Of a stretch of 64,000 bases of DNA, positions 16,465 through 25,218 are shown one piece after another. The notes beneath the pieces were generated by a model that ran no database searches, had not been told where the DNA came from, and was given only the letters and a program-made list of their open reading frames with translations. The position numbers and the translations under genes were made by a program. Numbering within the stretch: position 1 is the stretch's first letter; each line of letters starts with the position of its first letter. Source of the stretch: Micromonosporaceae bacterium KJ-029 (GTDB taxonomy: Bacteria; Actinomycetota; Actinomycetes; Mycobacteriales; Micromonosporaceae); the NCBI GenBank assembly GCA_005402585.1, contig BIFP01000021.1, positions 62,001 to 126,000 of the forward strand, given 5' to 3'.

Positions 16465-16557
16465 CGACCCGGCCGTACACCGGGCAGCGGCCGTCGGGCC
16501 CGCAGGGCTCGCCCACCGGCTGCCGGAGCGTGCGGCGATACGGTCGACGGGGTGTTC

Positions 16558-16893
16558 TCACCGGTCGTTGTCGCTCGGGCGGTACCGGTCGCGCATCGAA
16601 CGGACCGCTTCCTGGTCGCCCAGCGTCTCCAGCGTGTCCGCGTCGATGCGGTGCGGCTCGGTATCGGGGTGCCGGAGGGGCTGGCCCGGATCCGGCGGGC
16701 TGTCGGCGCCACGCTGTCGGGCGGCGGTCGTGGCCACCCCGGCGACGGTGGCGAGCAGAACGCAGAGCAGCGCCATCGCCACCCCGAGCAGGTCCTGCCG
16801 GCGCCCGGCGACCAGCATCACCAGCAGCCAGCACGCGGCGAGTCCCGCGACCACCGCCACTGTCCGCGCGTCCGGCCCGGGAAATCGTCTCAT
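16558..16893 (-). CDS. Small membrane protein, 111 residues
   Basis: A hypothetical protein with two membrane segments (about 11-29 and 34-56) and a charged cytosolic tail containing GDQEAVRSMRDRYRPSDNDR. No family recognised. It faces the kinase gene tail to tail, about 90 bases apart. There is no strong ribosome-binding sequence before the ATG at 16893. Codon bias supports it over the overlapping plus-strand frames. Confidence 0.6.
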   Translation of the reverse strand: MRRFPGPDARTVAVVAGLAACWLLVMLVAGRRQDLLGVAMALLCVLLATVAGVATTAARQRGADSPPDPGQPLRHPDTEPHRIDADTLETLGDQEAVRSMRDRYRPSDNDR

Positions 16894-17114
16894 GCGTCCA
16901 GGATGTCGGAGAATGTCGATCTGTCAATAGCGATCGGCTGCCCGTGACACATCGGCGATAACAAGAGCGTACGGAATGAAGAGGTCGTTACGTCCGCAGG
17001 CGTTTTGCCGGCATCGAGGCGTTTTCCGGGCACCAGCCATTGCCCGCCGTCTCTAGAGTGGCGATGGTCGGGTTTCGACTCGACGTGTCCCGTATCCCAC
17101 CGGAAGGCGTCCAC

Positions 17115-18914
17115 ATGCCACGACCAATCCGGGCCCTGGCCGCAGCAGCCCTCGCCGGCGTACTCCTCGCCGGGGCGGCGGTCGCACCCGCTGCCGCCGC
17201 ACCCACCACGATCGGCGGCAAGTCCGCGATCCTCTCGCACCGCACCAGCCCCCTGGAGAGGCTGCGGGTCGACCGCGTGCCGACACCCAAACTGGACTGG
17301 TACCGCTGCTACGGCTACGCCGAATGCGCCACCGTCCGGCTGCCGCTCGACTACGACAAGCCGACGGGCGCGAAGACCGAGATCGCCGTGCTGCGAGTGA
17401 AAGCGCGGGATCAGAAGCGCAAGGTCGGCAGCCTCTTCCTCAACCCGGGTGGGCCGGGTGGTTCGGGCACGGACATCGCTCTCGCCGCGCCGTACTTCCT
17501 CGGTGACGAGGTGCTCGACCGGTTCGACGTGATCGGGGTCGACCCGCGTGGCGTCAACGCCAGCCAGCAGATCAAGTGCTTCAAGTCGGTGAAGGACCAG
17601 ACCCGGGCGTACGAGGGGCTCAACGTCGCCTTCCCGTACACGAAGGACGAGGAGAAGGCGTACGTCGCCGCCTCGAAGGCGGTCGGCAAGGCGTGCTCGA
17701 CCACCGGCAAGCCGCTCAGCGGTGCGATGTCGACCGCCGAGGTCGCCCGCGACATGGACGTGCTGCGCCGGGCGGTCGGCGACAAGAAGTTGACTTACCT
17801 GGGCTTCAGCTACGGCAGCGTGCTGGGGCAGTACTACGCGAACATGTTCCCCGACCGGGTGCGCGCCCTGGTGATCGACGGCGTGCTGGACCCGACGGCG
17901 TGGTTCGGTAGCGGTAAGTCCGGCAGCATCCTCCAGGAGGACCGGATGCGCAGCGCGCAGGGGGCCACCAAGGCGCTGCGCGAGATCCTCAAGCGGTGCA
18001 AGACCGCGGGTGTGGCCGCCTGCCCGCTGGCCGCCGGAGACCCGGCCGCCAAGTTCGAGCTGGTGGCCAAGCGACTCAAGGCCAAGCCGCTGGTGATCGA
18101 CGACCCGGATTACGGCCGGTTCACCATCACCTATGCCGACTTCATCTCGGCCATCCTCGGCGGGCTGTACGGCCCGTACGGCTACTACGACGTGGCCTAC
18201 CTGACGGCGGAGCTGCTGGTGCTGACCGACCCGTCGGCGAAGACGGCGGCGCGTGAGCAGGCCCGCGTCGCTGTCGTCCGGCTGGCCGCCGAGGCCCGGA
18301 AGCAGGCGCGCGCCTACGACTTCCCGTACGACAACGGCCTGGAGACCTTCCTCGGGGTGGACTGCACCGACGCGAACCATCCGAAGTACGCCAGTTCCTG
18401 GCCGAGCCGGGCAGCCAAGGCCGACCAGCGTGACCAGTACTTCGGGCGGGTCTGGGCGTGGATCAGCGCGCCCTGCGCCCGGGACGCCTGGACCGTGCGC
18501 GACGAGGACCGGTACACCGGCCCGTTCAACAAGCGGACCGGCAACCCGGTCCTGGTCGTCGGCAACTACTGGGATCCGGCCACCAACTACAAGGGTGCGG
18601 TCGCCTCGTCCAAGCTGCTGCCGAACAGCCGGCTGTTGTCGAGCGACAGCTGGGGGCACACCGCGTACGGGACGTCGGCCTGCGTGACCGGCGCGGTCGA
18701 CGCGTACCTGATCCGGCTGACGTTGCCGAAGAGGGGCAAGGTCTGCGTCGGTGACATCCAGCCGTTCGAGGACCTGCTGGAGCCGGAGGCGGCCGTGCGG
18801 GCCGACTCGTCCAAGAGCGACCTGGCCGCTCAGGGTGCGCCGCGCCGCGGCCAGCCCAAGCAGTTGCCGCCGGTGGTGGCGCCGCCGGTCGTCGGCTCGC
18901 TGACGGTCCGCTGA
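17115..18914 (+). CDS. Secreted alpha/beta-hydrolase peptidase with TAP-like C-domain
   Basis: A 599-residue exported hydrolase. It starts with a clear signal peptide (basic start, hydrophobic core about 8-28, AAAA-P cleavage region). PGGPGGSG forms the oxyanion strand region, GFSYGS holds the nucleophile Ser near residue 232, WDPATN the Asp near 486 and GHTAYG the His near 515. The last 120 residues match the TAP-like C-terminal domain of Streptomyces tripeptidyl aminopeptidases and related mycobacterial hydrolases. Likely role: release of short N-terminal peptides from extracellular protein. The ATG at 17115 has GGAAGG upstream; the longer ATG version at 17040 would spoil the signal peptide. 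Confidence 0.9.
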   Translation: MPRPIRALAAAALAGVLLAGAAVAPAAAAPTTIGGKSAILSHRTSPLERLRVDRVPTPKLDWYRCYGYAECATVRLPLDYDKPTGAKTEIAVLRVKARDQKRKVGSLFLNPGGPGGSGTDIALAAPYFLGDEVLDRFDVIGVDPRGVNASQQIKCFKSVKDQTRAYEGLNVAFPYTKDEEKAYVAASKAVGKACSTTGKPLSGAMSTAEVARDMDVLRRAVGDKKLTYLGFSYGSVLGQYYANMFPDRVRALVIDGVLDPTAWFGSGKSGSILQEDRMRSAQGATKALREILKRCKTAGVAACPLAAGDPAAKFELVAKRLKAKPLVIDDPDYGRFTITYADFISAILGGLYGPYGYYDVAYLTAELLVLTDPSAKTAAREQARVAVVRLAAEARKQARAYDFPYDNGLETFLGVDCTDANHPKYASSWPSRAAKADQRDQYFGRVWAWISAPCARDAWTVRDEDRYTGPFNKRTGNPVLVVGNYWDPATNYKGAVASSKLLPNSRLLSSDSWGHTAYGTSACVTGAVDAYLIRLTLPKRGKVCVGDIQPFEDLLEPEAAVRADSSKSDLAAQGAPRRGQPKQLPPVVAPPVVGSLTVR

Positions 18915-18930
18915 GGTACTGCAGAACCAC

Positions 18931-18972
18931 GCCGGGTATGGCGGGCGATCGACTCGCCCGCCATACCCCGGC
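18931..18972 (+). terminator. Hairpin terminator after the TAP-like peptidase
   Basis: An approximately 17-bp stem with a one-base bulge (18931-18948 against 18954-18972) starts 16 bases after the stop. It lies just before the inverted-repeat element and separates the two convergent units. Confidence 0.75.
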
Positions 18973-18988
18973 CCCTGAGCCACCCTTA

Positions 18989-19103
18989 GGGCGTGTCTCC
19001 CGGATCTTCGCCGGCCTGCGACGGGCCCAGACGGCGCCCGGCGGCGTTGGCGGTTCGTCGCCTGGGCCTCGTCTCGGCTCGACGAGATCCAGGAGACACG
19101 CCC
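18989..19103 (-). mobile_element. MITE-like inverted-repeat element, short form
   Basis: A 115-bp copy of the element at 2071-2233, in the opposite chromosomal orientation. It differs by one substitution and by lack of the 48-base internal segment, which in the long copy is bounded by the 5-bp direct repeat GACGA. It has the same 19-bp inverted ends and TA on both flanks (18987-18988 and 19104-19105). On the minus strand it begins with the G of the acyl-CoA dehydrogenase TAG stop, in the same orientation relative to that gene as the first copy has to yqeY. Confidence 0.75.
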
Positions 19104-20293
19104 TAGTACGACCTGTCCTGGCCGAGGACGTGCTGGGCGACGAAGTTGAGGATCATCTCTCGGCTGACCGGGGCGATCCGGCCAGCCCGGACCCCGCCGA
19201 GCAGCGTGGCCACCCCGTACTCGGTGGTCATGCCGGCGCCGCCGAGGACCTGGACGGCGGTGTCGACGGCGAGCGCGGCGGCCTCGGCCGAGGCGTACTT
19301 GGCCATGTTGCCGGCGACGCCGGCCTCCAGGTCGCGGCCGGCGTCGTAGAGCGCCGCCGCCTTCTGGATCATGAGTCGGGCAAGCTCGACCTGCACCGCG
19401 GCGTGCGCGAGCGGGTGTGACACGCCCTGGTGCGAGCCGATCGTGCGCCCGCCCCACACCGCCCGGGTGGCCGTGTACTCGCTGGCCCGCTCAATGGCGT
19501 AGCGGCCAGTGCCGGCGCCCATCGCGGCGACCGTGATCCGTTCCGGGTTGAGGCCGGAGAAGAGAGCCGGCAGGCCAGCGTCCAGGGACTCGCCGACCAG
19601 CGCGTCGGCGGGCACCCGCACCTCGTCCAGATAGAGCAGGAACTGGTTCTCCGGCGACAGGATCTCCATGTCGAGTTTGGACCAGGTCAGGCCGGGCGCG
19701 TCGGTGGGCACCACGAACAGTGCCGGCTTGAGTTTCGGCGGCGACGAGTCCGCTGCGCCGGCACTGCCGTCTCCGACGGCGGTACGGGCCACCACGAGGA
19801 CGTGGTTCGCCTCGTCCACTCCGGAGATGAAGCACTTGCGGCCGGAGAGCACCCAGTCGTCGCCGTCCCGGTGGGCGACCGTGCCGAGGCGGTGGAAGTT
19901 CGAGCCGGCTTCCGGCTCGGTGATCGCGAAGACGATCTTCTGTGAGCCGTCGGCCAGGCCGGGCAGGTGGCGCTTGCGCTGCGCCTCGGTGCCGTGCCGG
20001 TTGATCACGGTGCCGGCGATGGCGGGGGAGACCACGAGCAGCAGCAGCGGGCAGCCGGCGGCGGCCAGTTCCTCGCAGACGATGGCCAGCTCGGTGATGC
20101 CGCCGCCCCCGCCGCCGTACTCGGTGGGGATGTTGACGCCCAGGTAGCCCAGCCGGCCGGCCTCGTGCCACAGCTCGGTGGTGTGCTCGCCGGCCTTGGC
20201 CTTCTCGACGAAGTAGCGGTGGCCGTACCGTTTACCCAGCGACCGGACGGCGTCGCGGAGCTGGTCCTGCTCGGGGCTGAGATCGAAATTCAT
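19103..20293 (-). CDS. Acyl-CoA dehydrogenase (last gene of the acyl operon)
   Basis: A 396-residue flavoprotein of the acyl-CoA dehydrogenase family, oxidising an acyl-CoA to the 2-enoyl-CoA with FAD. It shows the N-terminal LSPEQDQLRDAVR helix, the FAD-site motif FAITEPEAGSN near 125-135, the SGRKCFISG strand and the LGGAGMTTEYGV helix near the C-terminus. The ATG at 20293 has GAGGAGA 7 bases upstream and overlaps the TGA of the carboxylase gene by one base (TGATG). Its own TAG stop is completed by the inverted-repeat element. The substrate is unknown; context suggests a branched or terpenoid acyl-CoA. Confidence 0.9.
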   Translation of the reverse strand: MNFDLSPEQDQLRDAVRSLGKRYGHRYFVEKAKAGEHTTELWHEAGRLGYLGVNIPTEYGGGGGGITELAIVCEELAAAGCPLLLLVVSPAIAGTVINRHGTEAQRKRHLPGLADGSQKIVFAITEPEAGSNFHRLGTVAHRDGDDWVLSGRKCFISGVDEANHVLVVARTAVGDGSAGAADSSPPKLKPALFVVPTDAPGLTWSKLDMEILSPENQFLLYLDEVRVPADALVGESLDAGLPALFSGLNPERITVAAMGAGTGRYAIERASEYTATRAVWGGRTIGSHQGVSHPLAHAAVQVELARLMIQKAAALYDAGRDLEAGVAGNMAKYASAEAAALAVDTAVQVLGGAGMTTEYGVATLLGGVRAGRIAPVSREMILNFVAQHVLGQDRSY

Positions 20294-22275
20294 CACGATG
20301 TCTCCTCAAGAGGGTTCACCACGGCCAGCACGGCGCCCGTCTCGACCTGACCGCCGGCCGGGACCGGCAGCTCGGCGACCACGCCGTCGGCGGGGGCGAG
20401 CACGGGGTGTTCCAGCTTCATCGCCTCCAGGGTCAGCAGCGGGTCACCGGCGGCGACCCGCTGGCCGACCTCGACGTGTACCCGGGCCACCGTGCCGGGC
20501 AGCGGCGCGAGCAGCGATCCGGCTGCCAACTCCGTGGTGGGCGGCGGAAAGCGTGGCAGCTCGGCCAGGCTCGCCGCCCCGTCCGGGCCGTCCACGAAGA
20601 CCTCCAAACCCACCTGGTGTACGCCGTACACCTGCCGTACCCCGTCGACGTCGAGCGTGACCCGGTCCGGGTCGGCCTCGACCAGCGAGACGAGCGGGGA
20701 TTCGGCGCCCGGCGAGGTCGACCACTCGGCGAGCGCTCCGGTGCGGTCCAGGCGGTACCGGACCTCGATCTCGCCGTCCGGCCCGGCGTAGCGGGTCACC
20801 TGCGGGAAGGCGGGCACGTTGCGCCACCCCGACGGGAGCCCGGCCAGCACCGGCGCGGCGACCCGGCGGGCTGCCGCCGAGGCGAGCGCCGCGGCGAGGG
20901 CGACCAACGGGAGCCGCGAAGCCGGCAGCAGCGGGGCGAAGACCTCCGGGTGCCGGTCCAGAAAACCGGTGTCGACCTCGACCGCGTTGAACTCCCGGCT
21001 GCGCAGCACCCGGACCAACAGGTCGCGATTGGTGGCCACGCCATGGATCTCGGCCCGGGCCAGCGCGGTGGCCAGCGTACGGGCGGCCTCGGCGCGGCTC
21101 GGTGCCCAGGCGACCAGCTTGGCCAGCATCGAGTCGTAGTGGACGCTCACCGTCGAGCCGGCCAGCACGCCGGAGTCGAGCCGCAGGCCCCGCGTCGGAG
21201 TGAACCCGCTGGCCACCCCGGGCACCGTGAACCGGTGCAGGGCGCCGGTGGCCGGGCGGAAGCCCTGGGCCGGGTCCTCGGCGCAGAGGCGTACCTCGAT
21301 CGCGTGGCCCTCGGCCGGCGGGGCCGCCGCCAACGGCAGCGGCGCGCCCTCGGCGACCAGCAGTTGCAGCCGGACCAGGTCCAGGCCGGTGACCGCCTCG
21401 GTGACCGGATGCTCGACCTGGAGCCGGGTGTTCATCTCCAGGAAGTAGAACTGGCCGTCCAGGGCTAGCAGGAACTCCACCGTGCCCGCGCCGACGTAGT
21501 CGACCGCCCGCCCGGCGGCCACCGCCGCCTCGTGCAGCCGGGCCCGTAGCCCCGGCGCGACGACCGCCGGTGCCTCCTCGACGATCTTCTGGTGCCGGCG
21601 CTGGATCGAGCAGTCCCGCTCGCCGAGCGCCAGCACCGTGCCGTGCCGGTCACCGACGATCTGCACCTCGACGTGGCGGCCCCGCTCGACGTACCGCTCG
21701 ATGAAGACCGTGCCGTCGCCGAAGGCCGCGGCGGCCTCGCGGCGAGCGGAGGCGACGGCCTCGGCGAGCCCGGCGGCGTCCCGGACGATCCGCATGCCGC
21801 GACCGCCGCCCCCGGCGGACGCCTTCACCAGTACCGGGAAGTCGGTGACCTGCGCCTCGGCGGTCCAGGTGGGCAGCATCGGCACGCCCGCGTCGGCGAG
21901 CAGCGCCTTGGCGGCCAGCTTGTCGCCCATCGCGGCGATCGCCTTCGCGGGCGGCCCGACCCAGGTCAGGCCGGCGTCGGTCACCGCCGCGGCGAAGTCG
22001 GCGTTCTCGGCGAGGAAGCCGTAGCCCGGGTGGACGGCGTCCGCGCCTGACCTACGGGCCGCCTCCAGGATCAGCTCGATCCTGAGGTACGTCTCGGCGG
22101 GCGTGTGCCCCGGCAGCCGGACCGCCTGGTCGGCCTCGGCGACGAAGGGTGCGTCGGCGTCCGGGTCCGAGTGCACGGCGACCGTCTCGACGCCGAGCGC
22201 CCGGCAGGTGGCGAAGACCCGTCGGGCAATCTCCCCCCGGTTGGCCACGAGCAGTCTGGTGATCACGAAAGCCAT
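20293..22275 (-). CDS. Acyl-CoA carboxylase alpha subunit (biotin carboxylase plus BCCP)
   Basis: A 660-residue subunit with biotin carboxylase N-, ATP-grasp and C-domains (about 5-450). Motifs include NRGEIARRV, the Gly-rich KASAGGGGRGM loop, the HVEVQIVGD strand, ERDCSIQRRHQK and EMNTRLQVEHP. It ends with a biotinyl domain bearing AMKLEHP (Lys near 619). It charges biotin with bicarbonate and hands it to the beta subunit at 22335-23936. The layout matches subunits for methylcrotonyl-, geranyl- or propionyl-type acyl-CoA. The ATG at 22275 has GAGGGAGG upstream; longer frames to 22674 overlap the beta gene and are spurious. Confidence 0.93.
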   Translation of the reverse strand: MAFVITRLLVANRGEIARRVFATCRALGVETVAVHSDPDADAPFVAEADQAVRLPGHTPAETYLRIELILEAARRSGADAVHPGYGFLAENADFAAAVTDAGLTWVGPPAKAIAAMGDKLAAKALLADAGVPMLPTWTAEAQVTDFPVLVKASAGGGGRGMRIVRDAAGLAEAVASARREAAAAFGDGTVFIERYVERGRHVEVQIVGDRHGTVLALGERDCSIQRRHQKIVEEAPAVVAPGLRARLHEAAVAAGRAVDYVGAGTVEFLLALDGQFYFLEMNTRLQVEHPVTEAVTGLDLVRLQLLVAEGAPLPLAAAPPAEGHAIEVRLCAEDPAQGFRPATGALHRFTVPGVASGFTPTRGLRLDSGVLAGSTVSVHYDSMLAKLVAWAPSRAEAARTLATALARAEIHGVATNRDLLVRVLRSREFNAVEVDTGFLDRHPEVFAPLLPASRLPLVALAAALASAAARRVAAPVLAGLPSGWRNVPAFPQVTRYAGPDGEIEVRYRLDRTGALAEWSTSPGAESPLVSLVEADPDRVTLDVDGVRQVYGVHQVGLEVFVDGPDGAASLAELPRFPPPTTELAAGSLLAPLPGTVARVHVEVGQRVAAGDPLLTLEAMKLEHPVLAPADGVVAELPVPAGGQVETGAVLAVVNPLEETS

Positions 22276-22334
22276 GCCTCCCTCTTGTTCGCGACCGCGG
22301 GACTCCGCTTCGCCGCGTTCCTCAGGCTCACGGG

Positions 22335-23936
22335 TCACATCCGGAAGACGCCGAAGCCGGCGGCACCCTGAACCGGCGCGTTGTGGATCGCGGACAGGCA
22401 GAGGCCGAGGACGGTACGGGTGTCCCGAGGGTCGATCACTCCGTCGTCGTAAAGCCGTCCGGAGAGGAACAGCGCACCGGACTGCGATTCGATCTGTTGC
22501 TCGACCATCAGCCGCATCGCCGCGTCGGAGTCCTCGTCGAACTCGCGGCCCCGTGCGGTGGCGGCCTGCCGGGCCACGATGGACAGCACCCCGGCCAACT
22601 GGGCCGGCCCCATCACCGCCGACTTCGCGTTCGGCCAGGTGAACAGGAACCGTGGCTCGTACGCCCGCCCGCACATGCCGTAGTTCCCGGCGCCGTACGA
22701 GGCGCCCAGGTTGACCGTCAGGTGCGGCACCGTCGAGTTCGACACCGCGTTGATCATCAGGGCGCCGTGCTTGATGATGCCGCGCTGTTCGTACTCGGTG
22801 CCGACCATGTAGCCGGTGGTGTTCTGGAGGAAGATCAGCGGGGTGTCCGCAGCGTTGGCCAGCTGGATGAACTGGGTAGCCTTCTGCGCCTCCTCGCTGA
22901 ACAGCACGCCCCGGGCGTTGGCGAGCACGCCGACCGGGTAGCCGTGCAGCTCACCCCAGCCGGTGACCAGCGCGGTGCCGTAGGCCGGCTTGAACTCGTC
23001 GAACTCGCTGCCGTCGAGCACCCGGGCGAGGATCTCGCGCGGGTCGAACGGCACCTTCAGGTCGGCGCTGACGATGCCGAGCAGATCCTCCGGGTCGTAC
23101 CTGGGCGGCCGGGGGCGTGCGGTACGCGGCGGAGGACCCTGCTTGCGCCAGTTCAACCGGCGTACGCACTGCCGGGCCAGCCTGATGCCGTCCCGCTCGT
23201 CGGCGGCCAGGAAGTCGGCAAGGCCGCTGCGGGTGGCGTGCATGGCCGCGCCGCCGAGCGACTCGTCGTCGGCGTCCTCGCCGGTGGCCATCTTCACCAG
23301 CGGCGGCCCGGCCAGGTAGACCTGCGACCGGTCCCGGATCATGATGGTGAAGTCCGACATCCCGGGCACGTACGCGCCACCCGCGGTGGCGTTGCCGAAG
23401 ACCACGCTGACCGTGGGGATCTTCTCGGCCGAGAGCCGGGTCAGGTCGCGGAACACCCGGCCGCCCGGAATGAAGATCTCCGCCTGGGTGGGCAGGTCGG
23501 CGCCGGCCGACTCGACGAGGTTGACCATGGGCAGCCGGTTGGCCAGGGCGATCTCCCCGGCCCGGCGGGTCTTGGCGAGCGACCAGGGGTTCACCGCGCC
23601 GCCACGTACGGTCGGGTCGTTGGCGACGACCAGACACTCGACGCCCTCGACCACGCCGATCCCGGTCACCACACTGGCCCCGACCGGAAAGTCGGTGCCG
23701 TACGCGGCGGCCGGCGACAGTTCCAGGAACGGGCTGTCCGCGTCGAGCAGCAACTCGACACGTTCCCGGGGGAGCAGCTTGCCGCGCTGGTGGTGTCGGG
23801 TCACGTACTTCTCACCGCCGCCGGCCCGCGCCACGTCGAGCGCGGCGTCCAACTCGGCGAGGCGTTCCAACAGCGCCTCCCGGTTGGTCCGGTGGGCCGG
23901 CGAGGCGGTGTCGATCGCGCTGTCCAGCGTGGTCAC
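22335..23936 (-). CDS. Acyl-CoA carboxylase beta subunit (carboxyltransferase)
   Basis: A 533-residue carboxyltransferase beta protein with two crotonase-fold halves. Recognisable segments are YVTRHHQRGKL, GIGVVEG, NDPTVRGGAV, the oxyanion-type GNATAGGAYVPGMSD and the second-half ANARGVLFSEEAQKATQFI and NLGASYGAGNYGMCGRAY. These, with the LFTWPNAKSAVMG segment, are typical of the methylcrotonyl/geranyl-CoA carboxylase branch (LiuB/AtuC) rather than propionyl-CoA beta. It should transfer CO2 from biotin to the gamma carbon of a branched enoyl-CoA; the substrate is inferred. It starts at GTG 23936 and lies between the alpha subunit and an acyl-CoA dehydrogenase. Confidence 0.92.
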   Translation of the reverse strand: MTTLDSAIDTASPAHRTNREALLERLAELDAALDVARAGGGEKYVTRHHQRGKLLPRERVELLLDADSPFLELSPAAAYGTDFPVGASVVTGIGVVEGVECLVVANDPTVRGGAVNPWSLAKTRRAGEIALANRLPMVNLVESAGADLPTQAEIFIPGGRVFRDLTRLSAEKIPTVSVVFGNATAGGAYVPGMSDFTIMIRDRSQVYLAGPPLVKMATGEDADDESLGGAAMHATRSGLADFLAADERDGIRLARQCVRRLNWRKQGPPPRTARPRPPRYDPEDLLGIVSADLKVPFDPREILARVLDGSEFDEFKPAYGTALVTGWGELHGYPVGVLANARGVLFSEEAQKATQFIQLANAADTPLIFLQNTTGYMVGTEYEQRGIIKHGALMINAVSNSTVPHLTVNLGASYGAGNYGMCGRAYEPRFLFTWPNAKSAVMGPAQLAGVLSIVARQAATARGREFDEDSDAAMRLMVEQQIESQSGALFLSGRLYDDGVIDPRDTRTVLGLCLSAIHNAPVQGAAGFGVFRM

Positions 23937-23964
23937 AGCAATCCTCTGTTCCTGACCGCGGGGC

Positions 23965-25218
23965 TCACAGGCCCATGCCCTTTGCGACGATCTCGTTCAT
24001 GATCTCGGTGGTGCCGCCGCCGATACCGAGGATCCGGGCGTCCCGGTAGTGTCGTTCCACCTCGGCGTCGCGCAGGTAGCCGAAGCCGCCGTGCAGTTGC
24101 AGCGCCTGGTCGACGACCCAGTCACCGGCGGCCACCGCCACGTTCTTCGCCATCGCCACCTCGGTCACCACCGGCTCGCCGGCCGCGACGCGGGCGGCCA
24201 CCTGGTGCACGTACGCCCGGGCGGACTCGGCGCGGGTGTGCATCTCGGCCAGCCGGTGCCGGACCAGCTGCCGGCTGGCCAGCGGCCGGCCGAAGGTGGA
24301 CCGGTCCCGACACCAGTTCACGGTCAGCTCCACGCAGCGCTGCGCGATGGCGTACGCGTGGGTGGCCAACGAGAGCCGCTCCGTGGCGAACTGCTGCATG
24401 ATCGCGAGGAAGGCGGTGTCCTCCTCGCCGATCCGGTTGGCCACCGGGACGCGTACGTCGACGAAGGAGAGTTCGGCGGTGTCGGAGCAGTGCCAGCCGA
24501 GCTTCTCCAACCGCCGCCCGACGGTGAACCCGGGCGTGCCCTTGTCGATCACCAGGAGGCTCAGCGCCCCGTCGCCGGGGAGGCCGGTGCGGACCGCCGT
24601 GGTCACGAAGTCCGCCCGGACGCCGCTGGTGATGTACGTCTTCGCCCCGTTGACGACGTAGTGGTCGCCCTCGCGGCGGGCGTGGGTACGGATCGAGGCG
24701 ACGTCCGAGCCGCCGTTCGGCTCGGTGATCGCCAGTGCGCCGATCATCGAGCCGGCCAGCGTCGGCCGGACGTACCGGTCGATCAGGTCGGCGGTGCTGT
24801 CCGTGCTCTCGGTGCTTCCGGTGGGGGCCGTGCCTCCGGTGCTGCGCGCGCCGGCCGTGCCTTCGTCGCCGCTGAATCGACCAGCGAGCGTGCCACCCAG
24901 CCGGCCGCCGGCTGCGGCGACCATGTGTGGCAGTGCGATGCCGTGTGTGAAGAGGGCGGCGACCAGCCCGGACGAGCCGCCGGAGCGGATGATCTCCTCG
25001 GTGACGATGATCGAGTCGAGCAGGTCGCCGCCGCTGCCGCCGACCGACTCGGGAAAGCCGATGCCGAGCAGCCCGAGCTTCGCGGCGGTGGCGTGCAGCT
25101 CGCGCGGGACCTCGCCGGCCCGCTCCCAGTCGGCCAGGTTCGGCAGTACCTCCCGGAAAACGAAGGCGCGGGTCAGTTCGCGCAACTGCCGTCGCTCCGG
25201 GGTGTCGACGATGGTCAC
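23965..25218 (-). CDS. Acyl-CoA dehydrogenase with a Ser/Thr/Gly-rich insertion
   Basis: A 417-residue acyl-CoA dehydrogenase. ALAITEPNGGSD, VNGAKTYITSG, ERLSLATHAYAIAQRC and the C-terminal LHGGFGYLRDAEVERHYRDARIL are all present and intact. An unusual insertion of about 30 residues dominated by Thr, Ser, Gly and Glu (around residues 108-140) sits in the loop where relatives have only a short HG-TEEQK-type segment. The GTG at 25218 overlaps the AtuA stop by four bases. It probably desaturates the saturated branched acyl-CoA before carboxylation. Confidence 0.9.
   Translation of the reverse strand: MTIVDTPERRQLRELTRAFVFREVLPNLADWERAGEVPRELHATAAKLGLLGIGFPESVGGSGGDLLDSIIVTEEIIRSGGSSGLVAALFTHGIALPHMVAAAGGRLGGTLAGRFSGDEGTAGARSTGGTAPTGSTESTDSTADLIDRYVRPTLAGSMIGALAITEPNGGSDVASIRTHARREGDHYVVNGAKTYITSGVRADFVTTAVRTGLPGDGALSLLVIDKGTPGFTVGRRLEKLGWHCSDTAELSFVDVRVPVANRIGEEDTAFLAIMQQFATERLSLATHAYAIAQRCVELTVNWCRDRSTFGRPLASRQLVRHRLAEMHTRAESARAYVHQVAARVAAGEPVVTEVAMAKNVAVAAGDWVVDQALQLHGGFGYLRDAEVERHYRDARILGIGGGTTEIMNEIVAKGMGL

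Noticed and set aside
22276..22674. Longer form of the carboxylase alpha subunit
   Set aside because: It would overlap the beta subunit gene; the biotin carboxylase domain starts at MAFVITRLLVANRG with a good ribosome-binding site.
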